Positions 1 to 8,800 of a stretch of 64,000 bases of DNA are shown here, in pieces. The stretch's first letter is position 1; each line of letters begins with the position of its first letter. Under the pieces are notes generated by a model, which saw only the letters and a program-made list of their open reading frames with translations, made no database searches and was not told the origin of the DNA. This DNA is from Atopobiaceae bacterium. Its GTDB lineage: Bacteria > Actinomycetota > Coriobacteriia > Coriobacteriales > Atopobiaceae. Location of the stretch: positions 186,001 through 250,000 of the forward strand of contig JAKVON010000002.1 of assembly GCA_022482785.1 (NCBI GenBank), written 5' to 3'. The translations under genes and the position numbers were made by a program.

Positions 1-15
1 ACGAGAGGAGCAGCC

Positions 16-285
16 ATGCCCGTCACGATACCCGTGCGCGACCTGAAGGACACCGCCAAGGTGTGCGAGCTCTGCCAAGAGAGCGAGGAGCCGATCATCG
101 TCACGCGGAACGGCTACGAGGTGATGGTCCTGGTCAAGCCCGACGATTACCACAGGATGCATCGCGACAGCCGCAAGCAGGAGCTCTATGATGCCATCGC
201 CTATGCCGAGGCGCAGTGCGACCGTGGCGAGTGCTCCAACATGATCGAGGACCTCAAGCGGATGTGGGCCGAGTATGGCCTATGA
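16..285 (+). CDS. Phd/YefM-type antitoxin
   Basis: An 89-residue protein with the N-terminal pattern of Phd/YefM antitoxins: VTIPVRDLKDTAKVCELC, then EEPIIVTRNGYEVMVLVKPDDY, that is, a strand-helix region followed by a hydrophobic strand and a DDY turn. In this family the N-terminus binds operator DNA and the C-terminus wraps and neutralises the toxin. An AGAGGAG ribosome site lies a few bases before the ATG. The gene overlaps the following toxin gene by 11 bases, which is typical of translationally coupled toxin-antitoxin pairs. The promoter is outside the window, since only 15 bases precede the gene. The assignment rests on motif and arrangement. Confidence 0.85.
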   Translation: MPVTIPVRDLKDTAKVCELCQESEEPIIVTRNGYEVMVLVKPDDYHRMHRDSRKQELYDAIAYAEAQCDRGECSNMIEDLKRMWAEYGL

Positions 286-634
286 GGTCGAGTGGGCCGA
301 AGAGGCGACCGACGATCTGAGGCGGACGGTCTCATATCTTCTGTACTCCCTCTCAAGTAGAGAAGCCGCAGCATCGTTCAAGGTCCGGGTCAATGCGGCC
401 GTAAAGAGAGTCGCCGCCCGCCCGCTGGCCCTTCCCAAGGTGCCCGACGCCTATCTTGCCCGTCGTGGCTACCGGCGGGCGATGGCGGGCAGCTACCTCC
501 TGCTCTTTCGCGTCGTTGAGGAGCGTGCGCGCATCGTGGACGACAAGGTAGCCGACAGGGGCATGGGCGATGACGGCGTCGTGAGGGTGCTCCACGTCTT
601 CCATTCCGCGCAGGACTACCCCGGCCTGATGTGA
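275..634 (+). CDS. ParE/RelE-family toxin
   Basis: A 119-residue basic protein in the RelE/ParE fold. It opens AYEVEWAEEATDDLRRTVSYL (strand, then helix) and closes with RVLHVFHSAQDYPGLM, the end typical of plasmid-stabilisation/ParE toxins. Members inhibit either gyrase (ParE) or translation (RelE); the sequence alone does not decide which, because the catalytic residues of RelE vary. The start ATG lies inside the antitoxin gene. It forms a two-gene module with the upstream Phd-type antitoxin. Confidence 0.8.
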   Translation: MAYEVEWAEEATDDLRRTVSYLLYSLSSREAAASFKVRVNAAVKRVAARPLALPKVPDAYLARRGYRRAMAGSYLLLFRVVEERARIVDDKVADRGMGDDGVVRVLHVFHSAQDYPGLM

Positions 635-642
635 TGCCAAAC

Positions 643-715
643 TATTGCCGATATCGGCAATAAATACCAGCCATTTTGGGTATCCATGAATGAGTTATTG
701 CCGATAGACAATCCA
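643..715. promoter_or_regulatory. Palindromic operator upstream of fic
   Basis: A perfect 20-bp palindrome, TATTGCCGATATCGGCAATA, occupies 643-662. Its left half TATTGCCGATA recurs exactly at 696-706 with a degenerate right half. The pair sits directly upstream of the Fic gene, whose N-terminus carries a helix-turn-helix-like domain, so autoregulation is the simplest reading (inference). The spacing of 53 bp between equivalent positions is close to five helical turns. Confidence 0.6.
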
Positions 716-724
716 TGAGGTCCC

Positions 725-1621
725 ATGAGATATCTCTCTGTCAAAGAAATCGCAGCTATCTGGGCGGTCTCGGAGCGCAGCGTTCGCAACTACTGCGCCA
801 AGGGGCGCGTACCGGGGGCGTTCCTTATCGGCAAGACCTGGAGCATTCCCGCAGACGCGCAAAAGCCCAATCGATCGAACGCCAGGGTCTCTCGAGAGTC
901 ACCTCTCCTTCGCACGCTGCGCCAAGAAAAGACGGCTGCTCTCAGAGGCGGCATCTATCACAAGACGCAGGTCGACCTCACCTATAACTCAAACCACATC
1001 GAGGGAAGCAGGCTGACTCTTGATCAAACCCGCTTCATCTTCGAGACCTCTACCATCAACATGGCTGGCGAGTCTGTCGGTCTCGATGACATCATCGAGA
1101 CGGTCAACCACTTTCGCTGCATCGACTATGTGATCGACCATGCAGAAGACCCCTTGTCGGAGCATCTGCTCAAGGAGCTTCACCAAATCTTGAAGTCGTC
1201 TACATCGGATAGCCAGAAGGACTGGTTTGCGGTAGGGGATTACAAGCGCCTCCCTAACGAGGTGGGGGGCGTCGCAACGAGCTCTCCCGAGAACGTTTCG
1301 CGTGACCTGCGGTCGGCTTTGCGACGTTACAACAACCAGGACGCGGTCTCTCTCGAAGACGTTGCCGCCTTCCACGTTGCCTTCGAACGCATCCATCCGT
1401 TCCAGGATGGCAACGGGCGTGTAGGCAGGCTCGTCATGTTCAAAGAATGCCTGAAGAACGGCATCATCCCGTTCGTCATCACCGACGAGATGAAGCTGTA
1501 CTACTACCGAGGACTCTCGAGATGGGATTCCGAGCACGTATACCTCATCGATACGTGCCGGGCGGCGCAGGATACGTTCAAAGCCGAGCTAGACTATTTC
1601 CGCATCCCTTACGTGGGGTGA
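725..1621 (+). CDS. Fic-family protein with N-terminal HTH domain
   Basis: A 298-residue Fic-domain protein. Residues 1-50 (YLSVKEIAAIWAVSERSVRN and following) look like a MerR/excisionase-type helix-turn-helix. The Fic core motif HPFQDGNGRVGR matches HxFx(D/E)GNGRxxR, with catalytic His and anion-binding residues intact, predicting AMP transfer (or related NMP transfer) to protein hydroxyls. The segment SNHIEGSRLT before the core matches the (S/T)xxxE(G/N) inhibitory helix, placing it with auto-inhibited class II Fic proteins. GAGG at 717-720 is the ribosome site. A palindromic operator precedes it. The target is unknown. Base composition is less GC-rich than neighbours, consistent with transfer. 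Confidence 0.85.
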   Translation: MRYLSVKEIAAIWAVSERSVRNYCAKGRVPGAFLIGKTWSIPADAQKPNRSNARVSRESPLLRTLRQEKTAALRGGIYHKTQVDLTYNSNHIEGSRLTLDQTRFIFETSTINMAGESVGLDDIIETVNHFRCIDYVIDHAEDPLSEHLLKELHQILKSSTSDSQKDWFAVGDYKRLPNEVGGVATSSPENVSRDLRSALRRYNNQDAVSLEDVAAFHVAFERIHPFQDGNGRVGRLVMFKECLKNGIIPFVITDEMKLYYYRGLSRWDSEHVYLIDTCRAAQDTFKAELDYFRIPYVG

Positions 1622-1641
1622 AAAGAACCCCGCCCCGCGTC

Positions 1642-4600
1642 CTACTCCGCGAAGTAGGCTACGCCTCCCTCGACGAGGGGCTGGAACGTGTCGCCGGGGA
1701 CGTTCTCGTAGAGACCCTCGCCGCTTCTCTCGGTGTGACCCATCTTGCCCAGCACGCGGCCGTCGGGGCTCGTGATGCCCTCGATCGCGAGCACGGAGCC
1801 GTTGGGGTTCACGTCGAGCGACATGCCTGGGACGCCGTTCTCGTCCACGTACTGCGTGGCGATCTGGCCCGACTCCTCGAGCGAGCGGAGCAGCTCGGGG
1901 CTGGCCACGAATCGGCCCTCGCCATGGGAGATGGCCACGGTGTGGACGTCGCCCACCTCGCAGCGCGAGAGCCACGGCGAGAGGGTGCTGGCCACGCGTG
2001 TGCGCACGAGCCTGCTCTGGTGGCGGCCGATGGTGTTGAACGTGAGCGTGGGGCAGGTCTCGTCCATGGGACGGATGTCGCCGTAGGGCACGAGGCCCAG
2101 CTTCACGAGCGCCTGGAAGCCGTTGCAGATGCCCAGCATGAGGCCATCGCGCCCCTGGAGCAGGTCGCGAACGGCCTCGGTGACGGCGGGGGAGCGGAAG
2201 AAGGCGGTGATGAACTTGGCGCTGCCGTCGGGTTCGTCGCCGCCGGAGAAGCCGCCGGGGAGCATGACGATCTGACTGCGGCGAATCTCGCGCACCAGGG
2301 CCTCGGCGCTCTGGGAGACCGCCTCGGGGCTGAGGTTGTTCACGACGAGCGTGGTGGGGATGGCACCGGCGCGCTCGAAGGCGCGGGCGGTGTCGTACTC
2401 GCAGTTGGTGCCCGGGAAGACCGGGATCACCACGCGCGGGCGGGCGATGGGGCTCTTCGCATGCGCGTGCGTGGGTGCCGAGAAGCTCACGGCCTTGACC
2501 GCCTCGCCCTCGCGGCGGTAGGGGAAGACCGGCTCGAGCCTGGCCTCCCATGCCTCCTGCAGCCCGGCGAGGTCGATGGCCTCGCTGCCGACGGACAACT
2601 CGTAGGCCTCGGTCGTGGTGCCGATCGACCTCACGGCGCACCCATGCATGGGTTCGACCGAGAGGTCCGCTCCGTCGTCGAGCTCCACCACGAAGCTGCC
2701 GTAGGCGGACTCGAAGAGGTCTTCGGCGCCGAGCGCCCCCTCGTCCAACGCGATGCCGATGCCGTTGCCCACGCACATCTTGAACAGGCATTCGGCCAGC
2801 CCGCCGTAGCCAGGCGTGGCCACCGAGAGCGCCGCGCCGGAACCGATGAGGCCCTCGACCAGGTCGATGGCCTCGAGCAGCGCGCCCTTGTCGGGAATGA
2901 CCCCATCCGCCTGGACGGCGGGGCTCACGAGCACGAGCCGGTGCCCCGCGGCCTTGAGCTCGGGCGACGTCACGCGGTCGAGCTTGCCCACGGCTGTGGC
3001 GAAGCTCACGAGCGTGGGAGGCACGTCGAGCTGCTCGAAGCTGCCGCTCATGGAGTCCTTGCCGCCGATGGCGCCCACGCCCAGGTCTGCCTGGGCCATG
3101 AGGGCGCCCAGCACGGCGGCCATGGGCTTGCCCCAACGCTCGGGCTCGTCTCGCAGGCGCTCGAAGTACTCCTGGAAGGTGAGGTAGGCGTCGGCGCGCG
3201 AGAAGCCCGCGCACACGAGCTTGCAGATGCTCTCGACCACGGAGAGGTAGGCGCCGGCGAACTGGTCGGCCTCCATGAGGTAGGGGTTGAAGCCCCAGGC
3301 CATGCCCGAGACCGTGGTGGTCTCGCCGAACACGGGGAGCTTGGCCACCATCGCCATGCTCGGCGTGAGCTGACGCCTGCCGCCGAAGGGCATGAGCACC
3401 GTGCCGGCGCCGATGGTGGAGTCGAACCTCTCGGAGAGGCCCTTGTTGGAGGCCACGTTGAGGTCGGTGACGAGGGCGCGCATGCGCTCGGCGAGCGTGG
3501 AGCCAGGCCAGCGGCTGGGCGCGTCGTAGGGGAGCTGGTGCTCGATGTGGACGTCCTGGTGCTTGGGGGCGCCGTTGGACGAGAGGAACTCGCGGGAGAC
3601 GTCGACGATCGTGCCGCCGCGCCAGGAGAGGCGCATGCGGGGCTCGGCGGTGACCTTCGCGACCACCGTGGCCTCGAGGTTCTCCTCGTGGGCGTAGCCG
3701 ATGAACGCGTCGACGTCGGTTGGCGCCAGGGCGACGGCCATGCGCTCCTGGCTCTCGGAGATGGCCAGCTCGGTGCCGTCGAGGCCCTCGTACTTCTTGG
3801 GGACCCGATCGAGGTCGATGTCGAGGCCGTCGGCCAGCTCGCCGATGGCGACCGAGACGCCGCCGGCGCCGAAGTCGTTGCAGCGCTTGATGAGGCGGCA
3901 GGCGTCCTCGCGGCGGAACAGGCGCTGGAGCTTGCGCTCGACGGGGGCGTTGCCCTTCTGCACCTCGGCACCGCACTCCTCGAGGCTGTCAAGGTTATGC
4001 GCCTTGCTTGAGCCCGTGGCCCCGCCGATGCCGTCACGGCCGGTGCGTCCGCCCAGAAGCACGATGATGTCGCCCGGCTCGGGGCACTCGCGCCGCACGT
4101 GGGAGGCCGGGGTCGCGCCCACGACGGCGCCGATCTCCATGCGCTTGGCCACGTAGCCCGGATGGTAGAGCTCGGAGACCTGGCCAGTGGCCAGGCCGAT
4201 CTGGTTGCCGTAGCTGGAATAGCCGTGCGCGGCGGTGGTCACGAGCTTGCGCTGCGGGAGCTTGCCCTCGAGCGTGCCTGCCACGGGCACGAGCGGGTCT
4301 CCCGCGCCGGTCACGCGCATGGCCTGATAGACGTAGCTGCGCCCGGAGAGCGGGTCGCGGATGGCGCCGCCGATGCAGGTGGCCGCGCCGCCGAAGGGCT
4401 CTATCTCGGTGGGATGGTTGTGGGTCTCGTTCTTGAAGAGGTAGAGCCAGTCCTCGTCGGTGCCGTCGACGTCGCACGTGATCTTGACGGTGCAGGCGTT
4501 GATCTCCTCCGACTCGTCGAGGTTCTTGAGGATCCCCTTGGCGCGGAGCCACTTGGCCCCGATGGTGCCCATGTCCATGAGGCAGACGGGCTTGGCGTCG

Positions 4601-5373
4601 CGCCCCAGCTCGCGGCGCATCTCGAGGTAGCGCTGGAAGGCGGCCTCGACCAGTTCGTCGTCGATGCGAACGTTCTCGAGCCGCGTGCCGAAGGTGGTGT
4701 GGCGGCAGTGGTCGGACCAATAGGTGTCGATCATCTTGATCTCGGTGATCGTGGGATCGCGGTGCTCGCCTGCGAAGTACTCCTGGCAGAAGGTGATGTC
4801 GGCGAGGTCCATGGCCAGGCCGCGCCTCTCGATGAAGGCGGCGAGCTGGTCCTGGCCCATCTCGAGGAAGCCGTCGAGCACCTCGACGGGGGCCGGCTCG
4901 GGGTAGCTCGCCTTGAGCGTGGCGCGCGGCTCGAGCGAGGCCTCGCGTGCCTCGACCGGGTTGATCACGTAGCGCTTGACGGCCTTGACGTCGCTGGCGG
5001 AGAGGTCTCCCTCGAGCAGGTAGACCTTGGCGGAGCGCACGTCGGGGCGCTCGCCCTGGCTAATGAGCTGGATGCACTCGCTGGCGGAGTCTGCGCGCTG
5101 GTCGAACTGGCCGGGCAGGAACTCCACCGCGAACACGGCGGCGCCGTTCGTCTCGGGCAGCTCGCTCGTGGCGTCGTCCGACTGCGGCTCGGCGAAGACG
5201 GTGGGCACGCAGGCGGCGAAGAGGCCTTCGTCGATGCCCTCCACGTCGTAGCGGTTGACCAGGCGGAGCCTCGTGAGGCCGCGGACGCCGAGGATGGTGC
5301 GCAGCTCCTCCGCGAGCTGCCGGGCCTCGATATCGAATCCGGGCTTCTTCTCAACATAGACGCGAGAGACCAT
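1642..5373 (-). CDS. purL: Phosphoribosylformylglycinamidine synthase, fused synthetase/glutaminase
   Basis: Catalyses the fourth step of purine synthesis: FGAR + ATP + glutamine to FGAM. The 1243-residue protein is the fused form in which PurL and PurQ are one chain. Seen in order: a PurS-like N-terminus (VSRVYVEKKPGFDIEARQL), the ATP-binding synthetase part with SDHCRHTTFGTRLENV and NETHNHPTEIEPFGGAATC, a second AIR-synthase-like repeat with GGKDSMSG, then a class I glutaminase starting near residue 975 with FPGTNCEYD, nucleophile Cys near 1083 (GICNGFQ) and His/Glu in SHGEGRF near 1150. I start at the ATG complementary to 5371-5373, which has AAGGAAGG a few bases upstream; an in-frame ATG 14 codons earlier lacks a comparable site. 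Monocistronic here, convergent with fic. Confidence 0.95.
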   Translation of the reverse strand: MVSRVYVEKKPGFDIEARQLAEELRTILGVRGLTRLRLVNRYDVEGIDEGLFAACVPTVFAEPQSDDATSELPETNGAAVFAVEFLPGQFDQRADSASECIQLISQGERPDVRSAKVYLLEGDLSASDVKAVKRYVINPVEAREASLEPRATLKASYPEPAPVEVLDGFLEMGQDQLAAFIERRGLAMDLADITFCQEYFAGEHRDPTITEIKMIDTYWSDHCRHTTFGTRLENVRIDDELVEAAFQRYLEMRRELGRDAKPVCLMDMGTIGAKWLRAKGILKNLDESEEINACTVKITCDVDGTDEDWLYLFKNETHNHPTEIEPFGGAATCIGGAIRDPLSGRSYVYQAMRVTGAGDPLVPVAGTLEGKLPQRKLVTTAAHGYSSYGNQIGLATGQVSELYHPGYVAKRMEIGAVVGATPASHVRRECPEPGDIIVLLGGRTGRDGIGGATGSSKAHNLDSLEECGAEVQKGNAPVERKLQRLFRREDACRLIKRCNDFGAGGVSVAIGELADGLDIDLDRVPKKYEGLDGTELAISESQERMAVALAPTDVDAFIGYAHEENLEATVVAKVTAEPRMRLSWRGGTIVDVSREFLSSNGAPKHQDVHIEHQLPYDAPSRWPGSTLAERMRALVTDLNVASNKGLSERFDSTIGAGTVLMPFGGRRQLTPSMAMVAKLPVFGETTTVSGMAWGFNPYLMEADQFAGAYLSVVESICKLVCAGFSRADAYLTFQEYFERLRDEPERWGKPMAAVLGALMAQADLGVGAIGGKDSMSGSFEQLDVPPTLVSFATAVGKLDRVTSPELKAAGHRLVLVSPAVQADGVIPDKGALLEAIDLVEGLIGSGAALSVATPGYGGLAECLFKMCVGNGIGIALDEGALGAEDLFESAYGSFVVELDDGADLSVEPMHGCAVRSIGTTTEAYELSVGSEAIDLAGLQEAWEARLEPVFPYRREGEAVKAVSFSAPTHAHAKSPIARPRVVIPVFPGTNCEYDTARAFERAGAIPTTLVVNNLSPEAVSQSAEALVREIRRSQIVMLPGGFSGGDEPDGSAKFITAFFRSPAVTEAVRDLLQGRDGLMLGICNGFQALVKLGLVPYGDIRPMDETCPTLTFNTIGRHQSRLVRTRVASTLSPWLSRCEVGDVHTVAISHGEGRFVASPELLRSLEESGQIATQYVDENGVPGMSLDVNPNGSVLAIEGITSPDGRVLGKMGHTERSGEGLYENVPGDTFQPLVEGGVAYFAE

Positions 5374-5491
5374 GTGATGCCTTCCTTGGGGCGACGTGGA
5401 CGCGAATGTCTCCATGATACGGCGGACGGCGCGGCGGCGGCCCTCCTCCGGAGGAAAGTTATCGCGGCGTTACATTGCCGGGGGAGGCGTG

Positions 5492-5666
5492 TGGCAGAAA
5501 AAGCCGAGAGTGCGGTTCGGCACGAGCCCGGCCTGGCGGAAAAAGTCGAGAGTGCGGTCGTGTTTTCGAGCCGAAGCTGGTTGCGGGAGAGGTTTGGGGA
5601 CCGCACATCCCACTTTTTCTGCCACGTCCTCGCCGACGGCAACCGCACTCTCGGCTTTTTCTGCCA
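5492..5666. repeat. 175-bp nested inverted-repeat element, copy 1
   Basis: Four copies of a 26-27-bp arm beginning TGGCAGAAAAAG (second arm TGGCGGAAAAAG) and ending GTGCGGT: forward at 5492-5518 and 5534-5560, reverse at 5599-5624 and 5640-5666. Successive same-direction arms are 42 bp apart. The outer pair share the variant core GCCGAGAG; the inner pair both continue GTGCGGTC, so the arms can form nested stems. It fills the gap between divergent purL and the giant adhesin gene. An element of the same length and spacing lies at 58232-58406. The rest of this gap (5374-5491, 5667-5838) holds a TTGACA at 5779-5784 without a clear -10 and nothing else I can name. Confidence 0.85.
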
Positions 5667-5838
5667 GCCGTTCGCACGTTCGCTGCGGTGCGCGCTCCGA
5701 GGGGGTTGGCGATCGCGCTCGGCACTTTATAGAACACTTCAGCTTTCCAAATAGTGGTAGGTGATAGCATTAAGCAAGTTTGACACTAGTGGAATACCAA
5801 TTCTCTCTTCGCGGCAAAAACGAGTATCGGGGGATGCC

Positions 5839-8800
5839 ATGCAGTCGAGAAAAGCCCACCGTCCGTCCCGGAGCAAGCTCAACAGGTTCCTGAGCGTCGC
5901 TCTCTCGGTCGCGATGATCACGACCTCGTCGAATCTCGAATACGTGGGCAAGGCCTATGCCGCAGATGCCTCGAGCACCGCGTCGGCGACCCAGCCGGCC
6001 ACGACGGCGGACCCATCGGGCGACGCGTCGGATGCGAAGCAGCAGGCGACGCCGTCGGCTGCGACGGCCGATGGGGCGGAAAACGACACGGCGACGTCGC
6101 CGGCGACCACCTCGAAGCCCTCGGACACCACCCCGGCCGCGCCCAAGCACGAGGCGCTCACGGCCGACCTTCCCGTCAAGCTGGGCTTCAGCCTTGACGG
6201 CGCTTCGAGCGATCCCGTGGCCGTGACGCTCCAGCTCCAGAGCCGCACCGCATCATGGGACGCGACCAACTCCGCTTGGGGCGACTACGGCGAGTGGGCA
6301 GACGTGGATGGCGCCAAGGCCGAGCTCTCCGCGGATGACCTGGCTGTCGTCAAGGACGCCGACTCGCAGTACACCTTCAAGGATCTCTCCATCCAGACCG
6401 TCACCGATGCAGGCGCCTACGAGGGCCGCACGCAATACCGCGTGGTCGAGGCCAAGGTCGACGGCGCGACCCTCGACTACGACTCCACCGCCGACGACGG
6501 CACCATGACCTACAAGGCATCGGTGAGCAAGGACGCCACCGACACCACGGCCGCCTCGAGCGTGGACTACGTCGTCACGGTCTCGAAGGATGCGGCGCTC
6601 CTTGCAGAGACGAGCGACGGCACGGATGCGGCCAAGCTGGCCGAGACGGACGGCTTCGAGGGCGCGAGCATTGCCACGGCGGGCACGACGGAGAAGACGG
6701 CCGAGGCGCAGACGACACCGGCGGCGGCTCCGATGATGCTGGCGCCGATGGCGACCGGCGATATCACCGTGACGTTCGATGCCAACGGCGGTTCCGGGAC
6801 GATGAATTCCCAGACCATCGCCAACGGCACCGAGACCGCGCTCGACAAGAATACCTTCACGCATGATGGCGACGGCTACGCGTTCGCGGGATGGAACACG
6901 GCGACTGACGGCACCGGCACACCCTACGCCGATGGTGCCAAGGTAACGTTTTCCGTGGATACCACGCTCTATGCGCAGTGGAGCAAGACGTATACGTACT
7001 CCGTCACGAATACCACCTACAACTACGCCGATGGCGACACCACCACCTATACGTTCGACAAGGACGTGACCGTGTCGGTGGATGGCGCGGCCATTGCGAG
7101 GAACGTGGACGGTAGCTACTCGATTCCCCAGGGCAAGACGGCTCAGGTCTCCTTCACCTCGACCAGCGATGCACTTAACGTCACGATGGTGCCAGATGCG
7201 GACAAGGGACAGACCGTCATCGGCTCCGCGTCCGTCGAACTCAAGGGGACCATGACGACCGCCGTCTTCGAATCCCAGGAGCCGGCCGACAACATCAACC
7301 TGTACAAGAATTGGGAGGACGGCGCGCTCGAGACCAAGCCCGACGTATCCTTCTCTCTCCAGTACTCCGTTGACGGGGGCAAGAGTTGGAGTGCGGTGGA
7401 TGCGAAGAGCTGGGGCATGCTCGGCTACACGAAAGACACGGCGCCGACTGTCCCCGACAGCCATACGGGCAACGCCACCGAGTGGACGCTCGCCTTCGAC
7501 AAAACGCTCAACGAGAAGACCGTCAAGACGGTTGGTGATGTCGCAGCTGGTACGTCGGTCGTCTATCGTCTGGCGGAGGCCTCTGTGCCCGAAGGGTACA
7601 CGGCGACATACGAGGGGCTGCTCAACAACGTCCTGATGAATACGAAGGTCGATTCGTATAAGGCTAAGAAGAAGTGGGCCGACGGCGGCAACAAGTACGG
7701 ATCGCGGCCAGACATCGCCACATGGATCGGTTCGATCAAATGCTACAAGGTCGTCCTGAACGGGACGCCTGAGGAGGTCACGCTCTCGTCGAGTGACACG
7801 GCCGCAGAAGGCTATATCAGCGTCTCAGACAATGGGGATGGCACCTGGTCGATCAGCATGCCGAATGCCCTCGGCTATAACGACGAGGACTTTCCGTACG
7901 CGTACTACATCAGCGAGTCTGATTCCACATCCGTCGCGACCGGCGCGAACGTGGAATCCGGAACCGTCTACAAGCCAACCTACCTGAACAGCGGAAACTA
8001 CTCGTCGATTACTTCTAACCTGTATGACAACGGCACCGCTACCAATACGCTGACAAACACCATGACCTACAACGCCACGAAGGTGTGGAAGGACGACGGT
8101 ACAGACGAGACAAAGGCGGCACGTCCCACGGCAACGCTCACGTTGTACCGCTATCCCGACGTAACCGGCGATTCGTTTGAAAATGCCTCCCCCGTGTCTG
8201 GTGTCTCGTCCTTTTCGATCACGGACACGACCAAGCTCCAAGATTCCATCACGGTTACGTTGCCGGCCGATACGACGACGTTGCCCATGTTCAACGAAGA
8301 CGGCTACAAGTACGTATATTTCACCAAGGAGGCGCTGGGCACCAGCACGAATGGCTATGCACAGGTCTTCCCGGATGGGAAAAACGGCACGCTGTCGGGC
8401 AATGACAGGTTCCTCTTCAACGGAGGCGAGCTGGACAACACCATCACCGGCACGGTGAGCCTGTCCGGTACGAAGACATGGGTGGCCGCCGCGCATCAGG
8501 ACATGGATGCCCAGGTGGAGCTGACGGTCACGCAAACCGACCCCGACACCAAGAAATCGATTGCCTACACGACCCAGACCCTTACCGGCTTCGGTGCCGA
8601 GAACACATCGCAGACGGCTGACTTCGCTGGCCTGCCGGAGTACAACAGCAACGGGCACAAGTACGCCTATGCCGTTTCGGAGACCGCTCTCCGCACTAAG
8701 GTCGGCAGCGACTGGGTGGCGGCGACGAACAAGGACGGCAGCCCGTATTTCGTGACGGCCGACGGCTATCGCTACCAGACGAGCTCTACGACCGATGAGA

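Noticed and set aside
1447-4011. An 854-codon plus-strand open frame opposite purL
   Set aside because: Its translation is Gly/Ala/His/Arg-rich with no domain, and it is the complement of clear PurL sequence; long antisense frames are expected at this GC content.
5492-5666. The 175-bp element as a simple bidirectional terminator
   Set aside because: purL and the adhesin gene diverge here, so no transcript needs to end, and four phased arms are more than a terminator requires.
5779-5807. TTGACA-based promoter for the adhesin gene
   Set aside because: No acceptable -10 hexamer at 16-18 bp; I cannot place the promoter with confidence.
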